From NCBI RefSeq assembly GCF_000242895.2, contig NC_021171.1, positions 3,692,001 to 3,756,000 on the forward strand: DNA of 64,000 nucleotides. The letters are read 5' to 3'. The stretch is from Bacillus sp. 1NLA3E (lineage in GTDB: Bacteria; Bacillota; Bacilli; Bacillales; Cytobacillaceae). The translations under genes and the position numbers were made by a program. This document shows positions 9,201 to 18,473 of this stretch, piece after piece. The notes under the pieces are model-generated. The model ran no database searches, was not told the DNA's origin, and was given only the letters and a program-made list of their open reading frames with translations. Numbering within the stretch: position 1 is the first letter of the stretch; the number at the start of each line of letters is the position of its first letter.

Positions 9201-9370
9201 AATTTTATTTTGCACTCAAAAAAAGTATATTTTTTAAAGTTCCGCCATTATAAGTGTTATTAACCGTATATATGAGAACATAATGAGAAAAATGGAAGTA
9301 CCCATTCCAGCTACGCATGCAACGCCTGTGTTGGAAAACACCTAATCTAGTTACAACTAATTATCCTACA

Positions 9371-9405
9371 CAAAAAGAAGAGGAGCTATCCGCCCCTCTT
9401 CTTTT
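9371..9405 (-). terminator. Intrinsic terminator after coaE
   Basis: AAGAAGAGGGGCGGATAG paired with CTCCTCTTCTT forms a long hairpin ending in TTTTTGTG on the minus strand, adjoining the coaE stop. It separates coaE from the gapB promoter. Confidence 0.85.
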
Positions 9406-10019
9406 TATGTCCTAGTATTAATAGTTATTAACCATTTGTTTAATATATCTTTTAGCTGTTTTTCTGTCTCTTCTGGAGTCCCATTATTATCAATCACCGC
9501 ATCTGCCCACTTTCGCTTTTCAATCAGTGGTAACTGCGAAGCAATCCTAAACTTTGCTTCTTCTTTCGTAAAACCGTTTCGAACCATTAATCGATCGAGT
9601 TGTGTTTGCTCATCTACATAGACAACGACCACTTTATCAACCATGTAAGTTAATTTACTTTCAAACAAAAGAGGAATATCTAATACTACTATATTGTGAC
9701 CCAAGGCAAGGTATTGTTCTTTTTTTTGGATCATTCTTCCCCTAACAGCCGGATGAACAATGTTGTTTAATACGGTCCTTTTTTCTTTATCAGGGAATAT
9801 GATGCTTCCTAATTTGTTCCGATCAATGGAGTCATCCTCCATTAATATGTCCTTTCCAAAATACGAAACAATATCATAATATGCCTTTTCTCCTTTTTCA
9901 ACGACTAGATGGGCTTCCACATCTGCATCGATAACAGGAATATTTTGTTCTTGTAGCATCCTTGTTACGGTGCTTTTTCCGCTAGCAATTCCCCCAGTTA
10001 ATCCAATTATTAAAGACAT
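9405..10019 (-). CDS. coaE: Dephospho-CoA kinase
   Basis: CoaE phosphorylates the 3'-hydroxyl of dephospho-CoA, the last step of coenzyme A synthesis. At 204 residues it has the usual size. The P-loop GLTGGIASGKST is at residues 6-17, and a DADVEAHLVV region near 31-40 belongs to the substrate site. The ATG follows AAAGGGATAGATT. It is 24 bp downstream of ytaF, so it is probably the last gene of a polA-mutM-ytaF-coaE run, ending at the terminator beyond its stop. Confidence 0.95.
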   Translation of the reverse strand: MSLIIGLTGGIASGKSTVTRMLQEQNIPVIDADVEAHLVVEKGEKAYYDIVSYFGKDILMEDDSIDRNKLGSIIFPDKEKRTVLNNIVHPAVRGRMIQKKEQYLALGHNIVVLDIPLLFESKLTYMVDKVVVVYVDEQTQLDRLMVRNGFTKEEAKFRIASQLPLIEKRKWADAVIDNNGTPEETEKQLKDILNKWLITINTRT

Positions 10020-10043
10020 AATCTATCCCTTTCCTAGTTCAAC

Positions 10044-10679
10044 TTATAATTTCCAAATTCCAATTACGATTAGTAATATTCCAGGGAGAAAAGTAAACTT
10101 TTGAATCCACTCAAAATGCGCGAACACAGATCCTAATTTCATTCCTACAAACACAAATAATGAACTCATTATCGCAACAGAAATGGCCAAATAGAGGGGA
10201 GAAAATCCAAGCATTGCTGCTCCAATTCCAGCACCAAAAGCATCGAGTGACAAAGCTATTCCAAGCAACAAAGCTTCTAATCCAGCAATAGTCCCTGATT
10301 TGTCAAAGTCTGCGGACATTGGTTTTCTTAAAATATTAATGACTAGACCAAGCGACTTAATTTCAAAGTTGATAATCGTGCTTGCAATTGAAGTTTGTTC
10401 TTTCATCTTCTCCGGTCGGAAAAATTGATATATAATCCATGCTCCAAGCAAAATTAAAATATATCCCCCTGCATTTTGGGCAATTTTGGGTGAGAAAAAA
10501 TTTTCAATCAAATGTCCAACCGCCATTGCAAAAATTAATACGACTGCCGAACATCCAGATATGACTAATATTGATTTTAACGGAATCCGTACTTTCCTCA
10601 ACCCATACGTAAAACCAACACTGAAACTGTCAAGACTGACAGCAAATGCAAGCAGTAAAAGGGAGATGATATGCGCCAT
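10044..10679 (-). CDS. ytaF: Sporulation membrane protein YtaF
   Basis: An integral membrane protein of 211 residues with about six hydrophobic helices and repeated small-residue and Asp motifs (FAVSLDSFSVGFTYGL near the N-terminus and LGIALSLDAFGAGIGAAMLG near 140). The internal repetition suggests a two-fold pseudo-symmetric transporter fold like the MntP/LysE group; substrate unknown. The family is annotated as sporulation-linked in Bacilli. The ATG follows GGAAGGAGC. It lies between mutM and coaE, as in B. subtilis. Confidence 0.88.
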   Translation of the reverse strand: MAHIISLLLLAFAVSLDSFSVGFTYGLRKVRIPLKSILVISGCSAVVLIFAMAVGHLIENFFSPKIAQNAGGYILILLGAWIIYQFFRPEKMKEQTSIASTIINFEIKSLGLVINILRKPMSADFDKSGTIAGLEALLLGIALSLDAFGAGIGAAMLGFSPLYLAISVAIMSSLFVFVGMKLGSVFAHFEWIQKFTFLPGILLIVIGIWKL

Positions 10680-10758
10680 TTATAGAGCTCCTTCCTGTCA
10701 ATCGCTACGATAGTATATGGAAGGAGCCAATCCAATGTTAAGTTGTTTCTTATTTTTT

Positions 10759-10972
10759 GACTGTTTTCGTAAACTGGTTGATTTCCGCTCCAGGATGCTC
10801 GCGCACCTTAGGGGCGGGCGGTGAGCATCCTCGGCGCTTAAGCGCCTGTGGGGTCTCACCTGTCCCGCTGCTCCCGCAGGAGTCTCGCACCTTCCGCTCC
10901 AATCAACTTCTTTATCAACGGTTTTCTTTCCAAAAACCTATAAAAAAAACAACAATCTTTTAGAAAAGAGCC
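10759..10972. mobile_element. MITE-like element M1 at the mutM stop codon
   Basis: A 214-bp non-coding element with ends GACTGTTTTCGTAAAC on the left and GGCTCTTTTCTAAAAG as the reverse complement of the right. It is flanked by a perfect 8-bp target duplication TATTTTTT (10751-10758 and 10973-10980). The right duplication overlaps the mutM stop codon by two bases. Inside is a 131-bp GTTGATT core (10777-10907) in minus orientation. The right flank carries the ACAACAATCTTTTAGAAAAG segment shared with elements M2 and M3. It fills most of the gap between ytaF and mutM. Confidence 0.82.
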
Positions 10973-10978
10973 TATTTT

Positions 10979-11806
10979 TTATAGTCGTTGACAGCTAGGA
11001 CAAAAATGAGTACCACGTCCACCAACTTTGATTTTTTGAAGTTCAGTTCCACATCTTTGACACGGTTCGTCTTTTTTACCGTAAACAAACAATTGTAATT
11101 GAAACATTCCGATTTGCCCTTGGGAATTCAGATAAGACCGAATTGTACTACCACCTTTAGTTACAGCTTCCGTCAACGTCGCCACAATTTCTTGGTGGAG
11201 AGCCGTAATTTCTTCGCTCGATAATGAAGCTGCTTGTCTCTCTGGATGTATTTTTGAACGAAATAACGTCTCATCCACATAAATATTTCCAAGCCCAACA
11301 ACAGTGGCCTGGTCTAATAAAGTTACCTTTATTTTCCTATTTGTTCGCGCTAATATTTCAGTTAAATATTGCACTGTAAATTTTTCCGAAAATGGCTCAG
11401 GGCCTAATAAAGATAAGGGTGGCTGTTCAAACTCAGTCCCTTTGGAAAATAAGTGCATTGTTCCAAATTTACGAATGTCTTTATAACGAAGCTCTGTTCC
11501 ATCTGTAAAATGGAAAATAACATGTGTATGCTTTTCAACGGGAGCTTCTGTTGAAAAAACCCCATATTTTCCTTCCATCCTTAAATGAGAAACAAGAGCA
11601 TAATCTTCTGTGTAAAAAATTAAAAACTTCCCTCTTCTCCCCATTTTTTGGATTTTCTGCCCTTTTAAAGCGTCCTGAAATTGAACAACTTCATCTGGTC
11701 GTTTCACTATTTTCGGCCAAAAAACAGATACACTATTAATTTCTTTTTGCAGGACCAGTGCCTCTAATGTTCTTTTTACTGTTTCAACCTCTGGAAGTTC
11801 AGGCAA
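10979..11806 (-). CDS. mutM: Formamidopyrimidine-DNA glycosylase MutM (Fpg)
   Basis: MutM excises 8-oxoguanine and formamidopyrimidines and then nicks the abasic site. The catalytic residue is the N-terminal proline exposed after Met removal. The correct start is therefore the TTG at 11804-11806 (M-PELPEVETVKR), just after AAAGGTGGGGAG; a GTG four codons upstream would bury this Pro. The product is 275 residues. Lys is present in the GRRGKFLIF region near 57, and the C-terminal zinc finger is CQRCG..CPSC. It lies 91 bp after polA. The stop abuts the M1 target duplication but is intact. Confidence 0.95.
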   Translation of the reverse strand: MPELPEVETVKRTLEALVLQKEINSVSVFWPKIVKRPDEVVQFQDALKGQKIQKMGRRGKFLIFYTEDYALVSHLRMEGKYGVFSTEAPVEKHTHVIFHFTDGTELRYKDIRKFGTMHLFSKGTEFEQPPLSLLGPEPFSEKFTVQYLTEILARTNRKIKVTLLDQATVVGLGNIYVDETLFRSKIHPERQAASLSSEEITALHQEIVATLTEAVTKGGSTIRSYLNSQGQIGMFQLQLFVYGKKDEPCQRCGTELQKIKVGGRGTHFCPSCQRL

Positions 11807-11837
11807 CCTGCTCCCCACCTTTCATAAAAAGATAATA

Positions 11838-11885
11838 AACCGGGCGCCTCCGCTTTTCGCTTTGTCCAGCTCTAGCAGCTAGTCG
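11838..11885. repeat. Remnant of the AAGCGC/GGGCGC intergenic repeat
   Basis: GGGCGCCTCCGCTTTTCGC followed by TTTGTCCAGCTCTAGCAGC resembles the ends of the repeat at 7003-7143 joined with loss of the middle. It lies between mutM and polA. Assignment is by similarity of short segments only. Confidence 0.45.
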
Positions 11886-11897
11886 CTTCTGTTTTTC

Positions 11898-14531
11898 TTA
11901 TTTCGCATCAAACCAAGTTGGTCCGTAAGCATAATCCACCTTTAATGGTACCTTCAGCTCAATCGCATGCTCCATCACATCAGGAACGATTTTTTTCAAT
12001 ATTTCTATTTCCTCTTCTGGTGCCTCAAAGATTAGTTCATCGTGCACCTGCAATAATAAACGTGCTTTAATTCCTTCTGTTTTTAACCTTTCAGCCATAT
12101 CAATCATTGCTTTTTTGATAATATCTGCAGCGCTGCCTTGAATCGGTGTATTCATTGCTGTTCTTTCAGCAAAACTACGGACATTGAAATTCCGACTCGT
12201 TATTTCCGGAATATATCTGCGGCGATGAAGGAGAGTGGAAACAAAACCCTTTTGCTTTGCATCCTTGACGATATCCTCCATATAATCCTTTACTCTCGGA
12301 TAGCTTTGCAAATATAAATCAATAAATTTCCCAGCATCTTTTCTTGTGATACCAAGATTTTGAGAAAGTCCATAATCGCTGATTCCATATATGATTCCAA
12401 AGTTAACTGCTTTGGCTTGACGCCTCATGCTGGAGGTTACATCCTCTTTTGCAACATGAAAAACATCCATTGCGGTTTTTGTGTGAATATCAAGTCCTTC
12501 TTTAAATGCTTCAATCAATTTTTCATCCTCAGCGATGTCAGCGAGTACCCTTAACTCAATTTGTGAGTAATCTGCTGCAAACATCATCCAGCCCGGTTCT
12601 GAAGGAATAAAGGCCTGGCGGATTTTTCTGCCTTCCTCTAGGCGGATTGGAATATTTTGCAGATTGGGATCAGTAGAACTTAGACGGCCCGTTTGGGTTA
12701 GTGCTTGATTATACCTGGTATGCACCTTTAGTGTTTCGGGATCGACGACCTTTAACAGACCTTCAATATAGGTTGACTGCAATTTTCCCAACTGTCGATA
12801 GTGCAGGATTTCCTTAATGATGTCATGATCATTTTCAAGCTTTTCTAATATATCTGCAGAAGTCGAATAACCGGTTTTTGTTTTCTTGAAGGAGTTCAGC
12901 CCTAGTTTTTCAAATAATATAATTCCCAATTGTTTTGGAGAATTAATGTTAAACTCTTCACCGGCCAATTGATGGATCGTGGTTTCTAATCTCGCAAGTT
13001 CCTCGTTATTTTCTTGCCCCATTTTTTGAAGGCGACCCTGGTCTACTTTCACGCCTTGGAATTCCATCTCGGCTAAGATTAATGATAATGGCATTTCCAA
13101 CTCAGTAAACAATTCATAAAGCTGGTTTTCCTGTAATTCTTTAATAAGTTTTTCGGTAAGGATATCCATGGCATATACTTTTCGCACTAAATGTTCGGCG
13201 AGCTTTGCCTCTTCCGGAACCTGACGTTTAGCCCCTTTTCCATAAAATGCTTCATCCGATTGAACATCATGAAAACCATACCGTTTGGCTATTTCCGCAA
13301 TATCATCGATTACTTCAGCCGGGTTAACAATATAAGAAGCAAGTAATAGATCGAATTCTATTCCTTTTAAATCAATATTCTGATGTCTTAAAGATACAAC
13401 TGACCGTTTTGCATCATAGACAGTTTTTCGTTTCTGCTCATCTTCAGCCCATTTTTTAAATTCTGGTGATTTAAGGGCATTCTTAGTGGAAATAAAATAG
13501 CATCCATTTTTATTAGCCAAAGAGAAGCCAATTATTTCACCACGATTGTAATTATCATCAAGAATTTCCACGTAAAGTGACGTATCTTCAGTGAAAATTT
13601 GCTTATCCACTTCTTCGATTATTTGAAAATCAATCTCTTGTAATTCTATTGTTGTATCCTCAACTAACTCTGTTCCGATTCTGTCTAATAAGGTTTGAAA
13701 CTCTAGTTCTTTAAAAAGACTCACTAACTTGTCTTTTTGAAATCCCTCATACTCAATTTCCGAAAGCTGTAATTCAACGGGTGCCTCTGTTGTAATCGTT
13801 GCAAGTTGTTTACTCATTACCGCTTGGTCTTTAAATTCCTCAAGCTTTTCTTTTAATTTATTCCCACTGACTTGATCAATGGAGTTGAGTAGTTTTTCAA
13901 GTGTTTCAAATTCTTTCAAAAGCTTGATTGCGGTTTTCTCGCCCACTCCTGGAACGCCTGGAATATTATCTGATTGGTCTCCCATAAGCCCTTTCATATC
14001 GATGATCTGATTAGGACTTAAACCATATTTTTCTCGTATATGGTCAGGCGTATAACTTTCAATATCTGTAATCCCTTTTCTCGTAATACACACTGTGATT
14101 TTATCGGAACTCAATTGGGTTAAATCCTTATCACCAGAAATAACCTTAACTTCAAATCCATCCTGCTCTGCCTGGCGTGACATTGTTCCGATAATATCGT
14201 CTGCCTCGAAATTCTCCAACTCATAGCGAGAAATCCCATAAGCATCTAGCAGTTCTTTGATAAATGGAAATTGCTCTGACAGTTCTGGTGGAGTTTTTTG
14301 TCTTCCACCCTTATATTCACTAAAGGTTTTATGTCTAAAGGTCGTTTTCCCTGCATCAAATGCCACTAATATATGTGTTGGCTTCTCTTCTTCGAGAATT
14401 TTCATCAAGATCATCGTGAAGCCATATACAGCATTGGTATGTACACCTTTATGATTATTTAATAATGGCAAAGCAAAGAACGCTCTGTATGCGATACTGT
14501 TTCCATCAATTAAAATAAGCTTCTTTTCCAA
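11898..14531 (-). CDS. polA: DNA polymerase I
   Basis: Pol I fills gaps and removes RNA primers and damaged DNA. I choose the TTG at 14531 (M-EKKLILIDGNSIAYR), eight bases after AGAGGGG; a GTG six codons earlier lacks a ribosome site. This gives 877 residues. Domains: 5'-3' exonuclease (about 1-290, with GDKDLTQL and GVPGVGEKTA), a degenerate 3'-5' exonuclease domain, and the polymerase (ADYSQIELR and LLQVHDELIFEAP). In the exonuclease region the expected acidic DxE motif is replaced (SLYVEILDDNY), so proofreading is probably absent, as in B. subtilis. It follows phoR and precedes mutM. Confidence 0.96.
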   Translation of the reverse strand: MEKKLILIDGNSIAYRAFFALPLLNNHKGVHTNAVYGFTMILMKILEEEKPTHILVAFDAGKTTFRHKTFSEYKGGRQKTPPELSEQFPFIKELLDAYGISRYELENFEADDIIGTMSRQAEQDGFEVKVISGDKDLTQLSSDKITVCITRKGITDIESYTPDHIREKYGLSPNQIIDMKGLMGDQSDNIPGVPGVGEKTAIKLLKEFETLEKLLNSIDQVSGNKLKEKLEEFKDQAVMSKQLATITTEAPVELQLSEIEYEGFQKDKLVSLFKELEFQTLLDRIGTELVEDTTIELQEIDFQIIEEVDKQIFTEDTSLYVEILDDNYNRGEIIGFSLANKNGCYFISTKNALKSPEFKKWAEDEQKRKTVYDAKRSVVSLRHQNIDLKGIEFDLLLASYIVNPAEVIDDIAEIAKRYGFHDVQSDEAFYGKGAKRQVPEEAKLAEHLVRKVYAMDILTEKLIKELQENQLYELFTELEMPLSLILAEMEFQGVKVDQGRLQKMGQENNEELARLETTIHQLAGEEFNINSPKQLGIILFEKLGLNSFKKTKTGYSTSADILEKLENDHDIIKEILHYRQLGKLQSTYIEGLLKVVDPETLKVHTRYNQALTQTGRLSSTDPNLQNIPIRLEEGRKIRQAFIPSEPGWMMFAADYSQIELRVLADIAEDEKLIEAFKEGLDIHTKTAMDVFHVAKEDVTSSMRRQAKAVNFGIIYGISDYGLSQNLGITRKDAGKFIDLYLQSYPRVKDYMEDIVKDAKQKGFVSTLLHRRRYIPEITSRNFNVRSFAERTAMNTPIQGSAADIIKKAMIDMAERLKTEGIKARLLLQVHDELIFEAPEEEIEILKKIVPDVMEHAIELKVPLKVDYAYGPTWFDAK

Positions 14532-14641
14532 GCAAAATTCCCCTCTCACTTAGCTCAATCTATTCTCCATTTTATCATGAAGTGATTTATAAAGTGAAAC
14601 TCGTCGGGCGCTGACCATTCTAATTCCCCCAAACTCAAAAT

Positions 14642-14672
14642 GAAAAAGGACGAAAGCGGGGGTGCCTTCGTC
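14642..14672 (-). terminator. Probable terminator between phoR and polA
   Basis: On the minus strand, GACGAAGGC and GCTTTCGTC form a hairpin around a CCCCC loop, followed by CTTTTTC. It lies about 105 bp beyond the phoR stop. Confidence 0.6.
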
Positions 14673-14777
14673 TTCTTCGATTGTATACGTAATGATTGTT
14701 GTGGGGGCATTAAAATCAGTGTAGCAAGTAATGGTTTACAAGATATAAAAATCTGTTTAAATTAATGTTAACTTCCC

Positions 14778-16544
14778 TTATCCTAGCTTTTTCTTTAAAG
14801 ATATGGTAAAAATGCTCCCTTTACCGAGCTCACTTACTACAGAAATTGTTCCTTTATGAGCCTCAATAAGGTGTTTTACAATTGCCAACCCTAACCCTGT
14901 GCCCCCTGAGTTACGGCTTCGTGCTTTATCGACACGGTAAAAACGTTCAAAAATCCTCGGAATCTCCTGTTTTTCTATTCCAATTCCCGTATCTGCTACT
15001 TTTACAAGGATTAGATCGCCCTTTTCCTCAATAGAAACAGTTATCTTTCCTCCATTTGGTGTGTACATAATTGCATTATTAATAACATTGATAAAGACTT
15101 GCTTTAACCTAAATGGGTCGCCTTCAATTGTAAGGCTTTGCAAATCCACGTTAAATTCCAATGTTATCCCTTTATCAACAGCTTTGAAATCTAACATTCT
15201 AATAACTTCACTTATAATCGAAGTTAGATCAAATGATTTAATCTCTAAATTAAATCGATGTTGCTCTATTTTCGATAGTTCCAATAAATCCTCAATTAAA
15301 GTTTGTAGTCTTTCACTTTCAACAAAAATGATATTTAAAAACGCCTCCAATGATTTTGGGTCTTCTTTAGCCCCATCAAGAAGGGTTTCAGTAAATCCTT
15401 TAATTGAGGTAATTGGTGTTTTTAGCTCATGAGAGACATTCGCAACAAAGTCTTTCCTCGTTTGTTCGAGATTTTTTAATTCTGTAATATCATGAAAAAC
15501 AAGCAGAATACCCTTCCAAACATCGTTTGTACCGATAATAGGAGCCCCATAAACTTCAAAATGACGTAAATCAATCCCTAGCGGAATCATCATTTGCCTT
15601 TTTATTTTTTGTTCAGTAATAAAAATCTCCTCAACTAAGTTGGAGATTTCATGATATTCAATGACCTCATAATATAGGCGATACAAATATTCAGAAGATC
15701 TAACTTGAAAGTTTTCTTTAAATGCTCGATTAATTAATGAAATATATCCACGATTGTCTATTAATAGTAATCCACTACCCATGTTTTCAATCAATGTGGT
15801 TAACCTGTCTTGCTGCATTTCCTTTGCTTTCATCATTTCCTGAAGATTTCTTGCCAAAATATTGATTGAGGAACTCAACATACCCGTTTCATCAATATGA
15901 TCCTCATAAGTCCGAGCTCGATAATTTCCTTTTGCTAATTCGATAGCAACCTTCGTAGCTGATTCAATTGGCTTTGTATACCGCGAAGTGATACTTACAC
16001 CCAAGATAATGATGACAACAAGCGCAACCACAAAACTTACCGATAACAACCACCAGATTTGACCATAAGTATTTTTCAACAAATCCATTTCTGTGCTGGT
16101 TATGACATATCCTTCTACTATCTTCCCCTTTACAATTGGATTCCAATAGTAATGGAGATCATATCCGTTGTTGGTTTCGACAAGTTCTTTCTTTATATTT
16201 TTGCTTTTGATAATATTCTGTACTATTTCTTGGTGCCTTTTAGCTTTTACACTTCCCGTTAACTCACCGCTATCGCTTAGGATTTTTCCAGTCTGATCAA
16301 CCAGGGTTATTCTTGCATCAAGGACTTTGCTTAATCGAATAACCTTTTGGCTATTAAAGGAGACAATCCCTCCGTCTTCCTCTATGTAGGTTTTCACCAA
16401 ACTATTTTCATTGCTAAGCCGTTCATTAAAAGTATTAGAATAATAATTTTTAAAAAGTTGTCCCCATAACAATCCTAATCCAATTAATACTACAAAGATA
16501 ATCATTATAAGGGCAAATAGTAGCCTTGTCCGAAATTTTATCAT
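14778..16544 (-). CDS. phoR: Phosphate-responsive sensor histidine kinase PhoR
   Basis: A membrane sensor kinase that phosphorylates PhoP under phosphate limitation. At 588 residues it has two transmembrane helices (about 8-30 and 163-186) flanking an extracytoplasmic domain, then HAMP, PAS, the phosphoacceptor region FVANVSHELKTPITSIKGF near residue 370 and an ATPase domain with NAIMYTPNGG and GGTGLGLAIVKHL. The ATG overlaps the phoP stop by four bases (ATGA), so it is translationally coupled to phoP. Specificity as PhoR rests on the conserved place between mdh-phoP and polA. Confidence 0.93.
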   Translation of the reverse strand: MIKFRTRLLFALIMIIFVVLIGLGLLWGQLFKNYYSNTFNERLSNENSLVKTYIEEDGGIVSFNSQKVIRLSKVLDARITLVDQTGKILSDSGELTGSVKAKRHQEIVQNIIKSKNIKKELVETNNGYDLHYYWNPIVKGKIVEGYVITSTEMDLLKNTYGQIWWLLSVSFVVALVVIIILGVSITSRYTKPIESATKVAIELAKGNYRARTYEDHIDETGMLSSSINILARNLQEMMKAKEMQQDRLTTLIENMGSGLLLIDNRGYISLINRAFKENFQVRSSEYLYRLYYEVIEYHEISNLVEEIFITEQKIKRQMMIPLGIDLRHFEVYGAPIIGTNDVWKGILLVFHDITELKNLEQTRKDFVANVSHELKTPITSIKGFTETLLDGAKEDPKSLEAFLNIIFVESERLQTLIEDLLELSKIEQHRFNLEIKSFDLTSIISEVIRMLDFKAVDKGITLEFNVDLQSLTIEGDPFRLKQVFINVINNAIMYTPNGGKITVSIEEKGDLILVKVADTGIGIEKQEIPRIFERFYRVDKARSRNSGGTGLGLAIVKHLIEAHKGTISVVSELGKGSIFTISLKKKLG

Positions 16545-17260
16545 TCTCCTTTCGGCTCCTCTAATTTATATCCAAGACCACGTATGGTTTTAATATAAAT
16601 TGGCTTTTTAGTGTTAGGCTCAATTTTTTCTCGAAGATGGCTAATATGTACATCGACAATCCGTGTATCGCCTGCGAAATCATAATTCCAAACCGCACTC
16701 AATAACTGATCTCGGGTTAAGACTTTCCCTTTATGCTTTGTAAGGTGTACGAGTAATTCAAATTCTTTTGGAGTTAATTCGAGTAGCTCCCCCTTGAAAA
16801 ACGCTTCAAATTGTTCAGGATAAATAGTAAGATCTTTAACAATGATATTTCCTTCTCCACCTATATTATTACTGGGGGCTTTCTCGATAGGCTGTAATTC
16901 TGTTCGTCTCAATATAGCCTTTACACGTGCTACCACTTCTCTAGGACTAAATGGTTTTGTCATATAATCGTCTGCACCAAGCTCAAGTCCTAATATTTTA
17001 TCAAACTCGTCATCCTTGGCAGTTAACATCAAAATGGGAGTTGGCACTCTTTCTTGTCTCAATTGCTTACATACTTCAATTCCATCCAATTTTGGGAGCA
17101 TTAAATCGAGAATAATAAAATCAAATTCATCTTCTAGAGCCATATTTCGGCCCTGTTCACCATCCATGGCTGTTAAAACCTGGTAGCCGGCTTGTTCCAA
17201 ATTATATTGAAGAAGGGTCAAAATCGATTGTTCATCATCCACCACAAGTACTTTTTTCAC
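16541..17260 (-). CDS. phoP: Phosphate response regulator PhoP
   Basis: An OmpR-family response regulator that activates or represses the phosphate regulon after phosphorylation by PhoR. I choose the GTG at 17260 (M-KKVLVVDDEQS), nine bases after GGAGG; the ATG three codons earlier overlaps that site. The product is 239 residues. The receiver domain has DD near residues 8-9, the phosphoacceptor Asp in FIILDLMLPKLDG and the Lys in YMTKPFSPRE. The C-terminal winged helix has LTPKEFELLVHL. It is the first gene of phoPR. Confidence 0.95.
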   Translation of the reverse strand: MKKVLVVDDEQSILTLLQYNLEQAGYQVLTAMDGEQGRNMALEDEFDFIILDLMLPKLDGIEVCKQLRQERVPTPILMLTAKDDEFDKILGLELGADDYMTKPFSPREVVARVKAILRRTELQPIEKAPSNNIGGEGNIIVKDLTIYPEQFEAFFKGELLELTPKEFELLVHLTKHKGKVLTRDQLLSAVWNYDFAGDTRIVDVHISHLREKIEPNTKKPIYIKTIRGLGYKLEEPKGE

Positions 17261-17319
17261 AAATAACATCCTCCGAATTTTTCTATTCCGTCATCGTTGT
17301 CATTTCTATTAGTTTCATC

Positions 17320-17348
17320 ATAGTAGAAAAATTTACTTTCGCCAACAA
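17320..17348 (-). promoter_or_regulatory. Candidate phoPR promoter
   Basis: TTGTTG (17343-17348), a 17-bp spacer and TACTAT (17320-17325) lie on the minus strand about 60 bp before the phoP start. It lies downstream of the mdh terminator, so it would serve phoPR alone. Confidence 0.5.
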
Positions 17349-17395
17349 TTTCAGGGTTGAATTTACATAAACTCAACAAATGGTGGCATCTTGAA

Positions 17396-17426
17396 TAAAA
17401 AAAAATCCGGAGATATTCCCCGGATT
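17396..17426 (-). terminator. Intrinsic terminator after mdh
   Basis: AATCCGGGGAA and TCTCCGGATT form a hairpin (17404-17426) with a long T-run on the minus strand. It ends the citZ-icd-mdh group. Confidence 0.88.
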
Positions 17427-17446
17427 TTTTCACTTGAACTCCTTTA

Positions 17447-18385
17447 TTATAATAAAGCAGCCATTACATTACGAACTGCATCAACTGATTTATCCAAAGC
17501 AGCTTTTTCATCAGCAGTTAGTTCAAGCTCAATTACTTGCTCAATACCATTTCCGCCAATGATTGTTGGAACACCTAAGTAGATTCCATTATAGCCATAT
17601 TCCCCTTCAAGGTAAGCAATTGTCGGAAGAACACGGCGTTGGTCTTTAAGAATTGCTTCACACATTTCAACAAGCGATGCGGCTGGAGCGTAATAAGCAC
17701 TTCCGTTTCCAAGAAGGTTTACGATTTCGCCGCCGCCTTTACGAGTGCGTTCAACGATTTTATCTAAACGATCTTTTGGAATTAGTGTTGATAATGGAAT
17801 ACCACCTGCAAAAGAGTAACGGATAAGTGGAACCATATCATCACCATGTCCACCTAACACGAAACCAGTTATATCCTTAACTGATATGTTAAGTTCATGA
17901 GAGACAAACGCACAGAAACGAGCAGTGTCAAGTACTCCTGATTGTCCGATTACACGATTTTTTGGAAATCCAGACTCTTTGAAAATAGTGTACGTCATTG
18001 CATCAACTGGGTTAGTTAACACAACAATAAACGCATTTGGAGAGTATTTTGCAATCTCTTGCGCAACGCTCTTCATTATTTTTTGGTTTGTTTGAACTAA
18101 GTCATCACGGCTCATTCCTGGTTTACGAGCAATACCAGCAGTAACAACTACGATATCAGAGTTAGCAGTGTCTTCATAATTAGAAGTACCAGTGATTTTA
18201 GCATCAAATCCTTGAACTGGACTAGCTTCTAACATATCAAGAGCTTTCCCTTTAGTAGGGTTTTCCATTTGTGGAATATCAACCAATACAACATCTGCTA
18301 ATTCCTTTTGTGCAAGGAGAAAGGCAGTAGTTGCCCCAGTGAATCCTCCCCCAATAACTGAAACCTTTTTTCGTTGTATTGACAT
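17447..18385 (-). CDS. mdh: Malate dehydrogenase
   Basis: Oxidises malate to oxaloacetate with NAD in the TCA cycle. At 312 residues it belongs to the LDH-like MDH group. The N-terminal Rossmann motif is [16 protein letters not shown], substrate-binding Arg residues occur in [11 protein letters not shown], and the catalytic His is in [13 protein letters not shown] near residue 180. The ATG follows GGGGGGAACT. It is 88 bp downstream of icd; a short hairpin in that gap may modulate read-through, and a separate mdh promoter is possible, as in B. subtilis. Confidence 0.95.
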   Translation of the reverse strand: MSIQRKKVSVIGGGFTGATTAFLLAQKELADVVLVDIPQMENPTKGKALDMLEASPVQGFDAKITGTSNYEDTANSDIVVVTAGIARKPGMSRDDLVQTNQKIMKSVAQEIAKYSPNAFIVVLTNPVDAMTYTIFKESGFPKNRVIGQSGVLDTARFCAFVSHELNISVKDITGFVLGGHGDDMVPLIRYSFAGGIPLSTLIPKDRLDKIVERTRKGGGEIVNLLGNGSAYYAPAASLVEMCEAILKDQRRVLPTIAYLEGEYGYNGIYLGVPTIIGGNGIEQVIELELTADEKAALDKSVDAVRNVMAALL

Positions 18386-18473
18386 TTTTAGTTCCCCCCT
18401 AAAATCGTCTAACTAATATTATTTCTCATTCCAAATATACACCAAAAAGGTGTTACCGCTTGTTGAAACAAAC

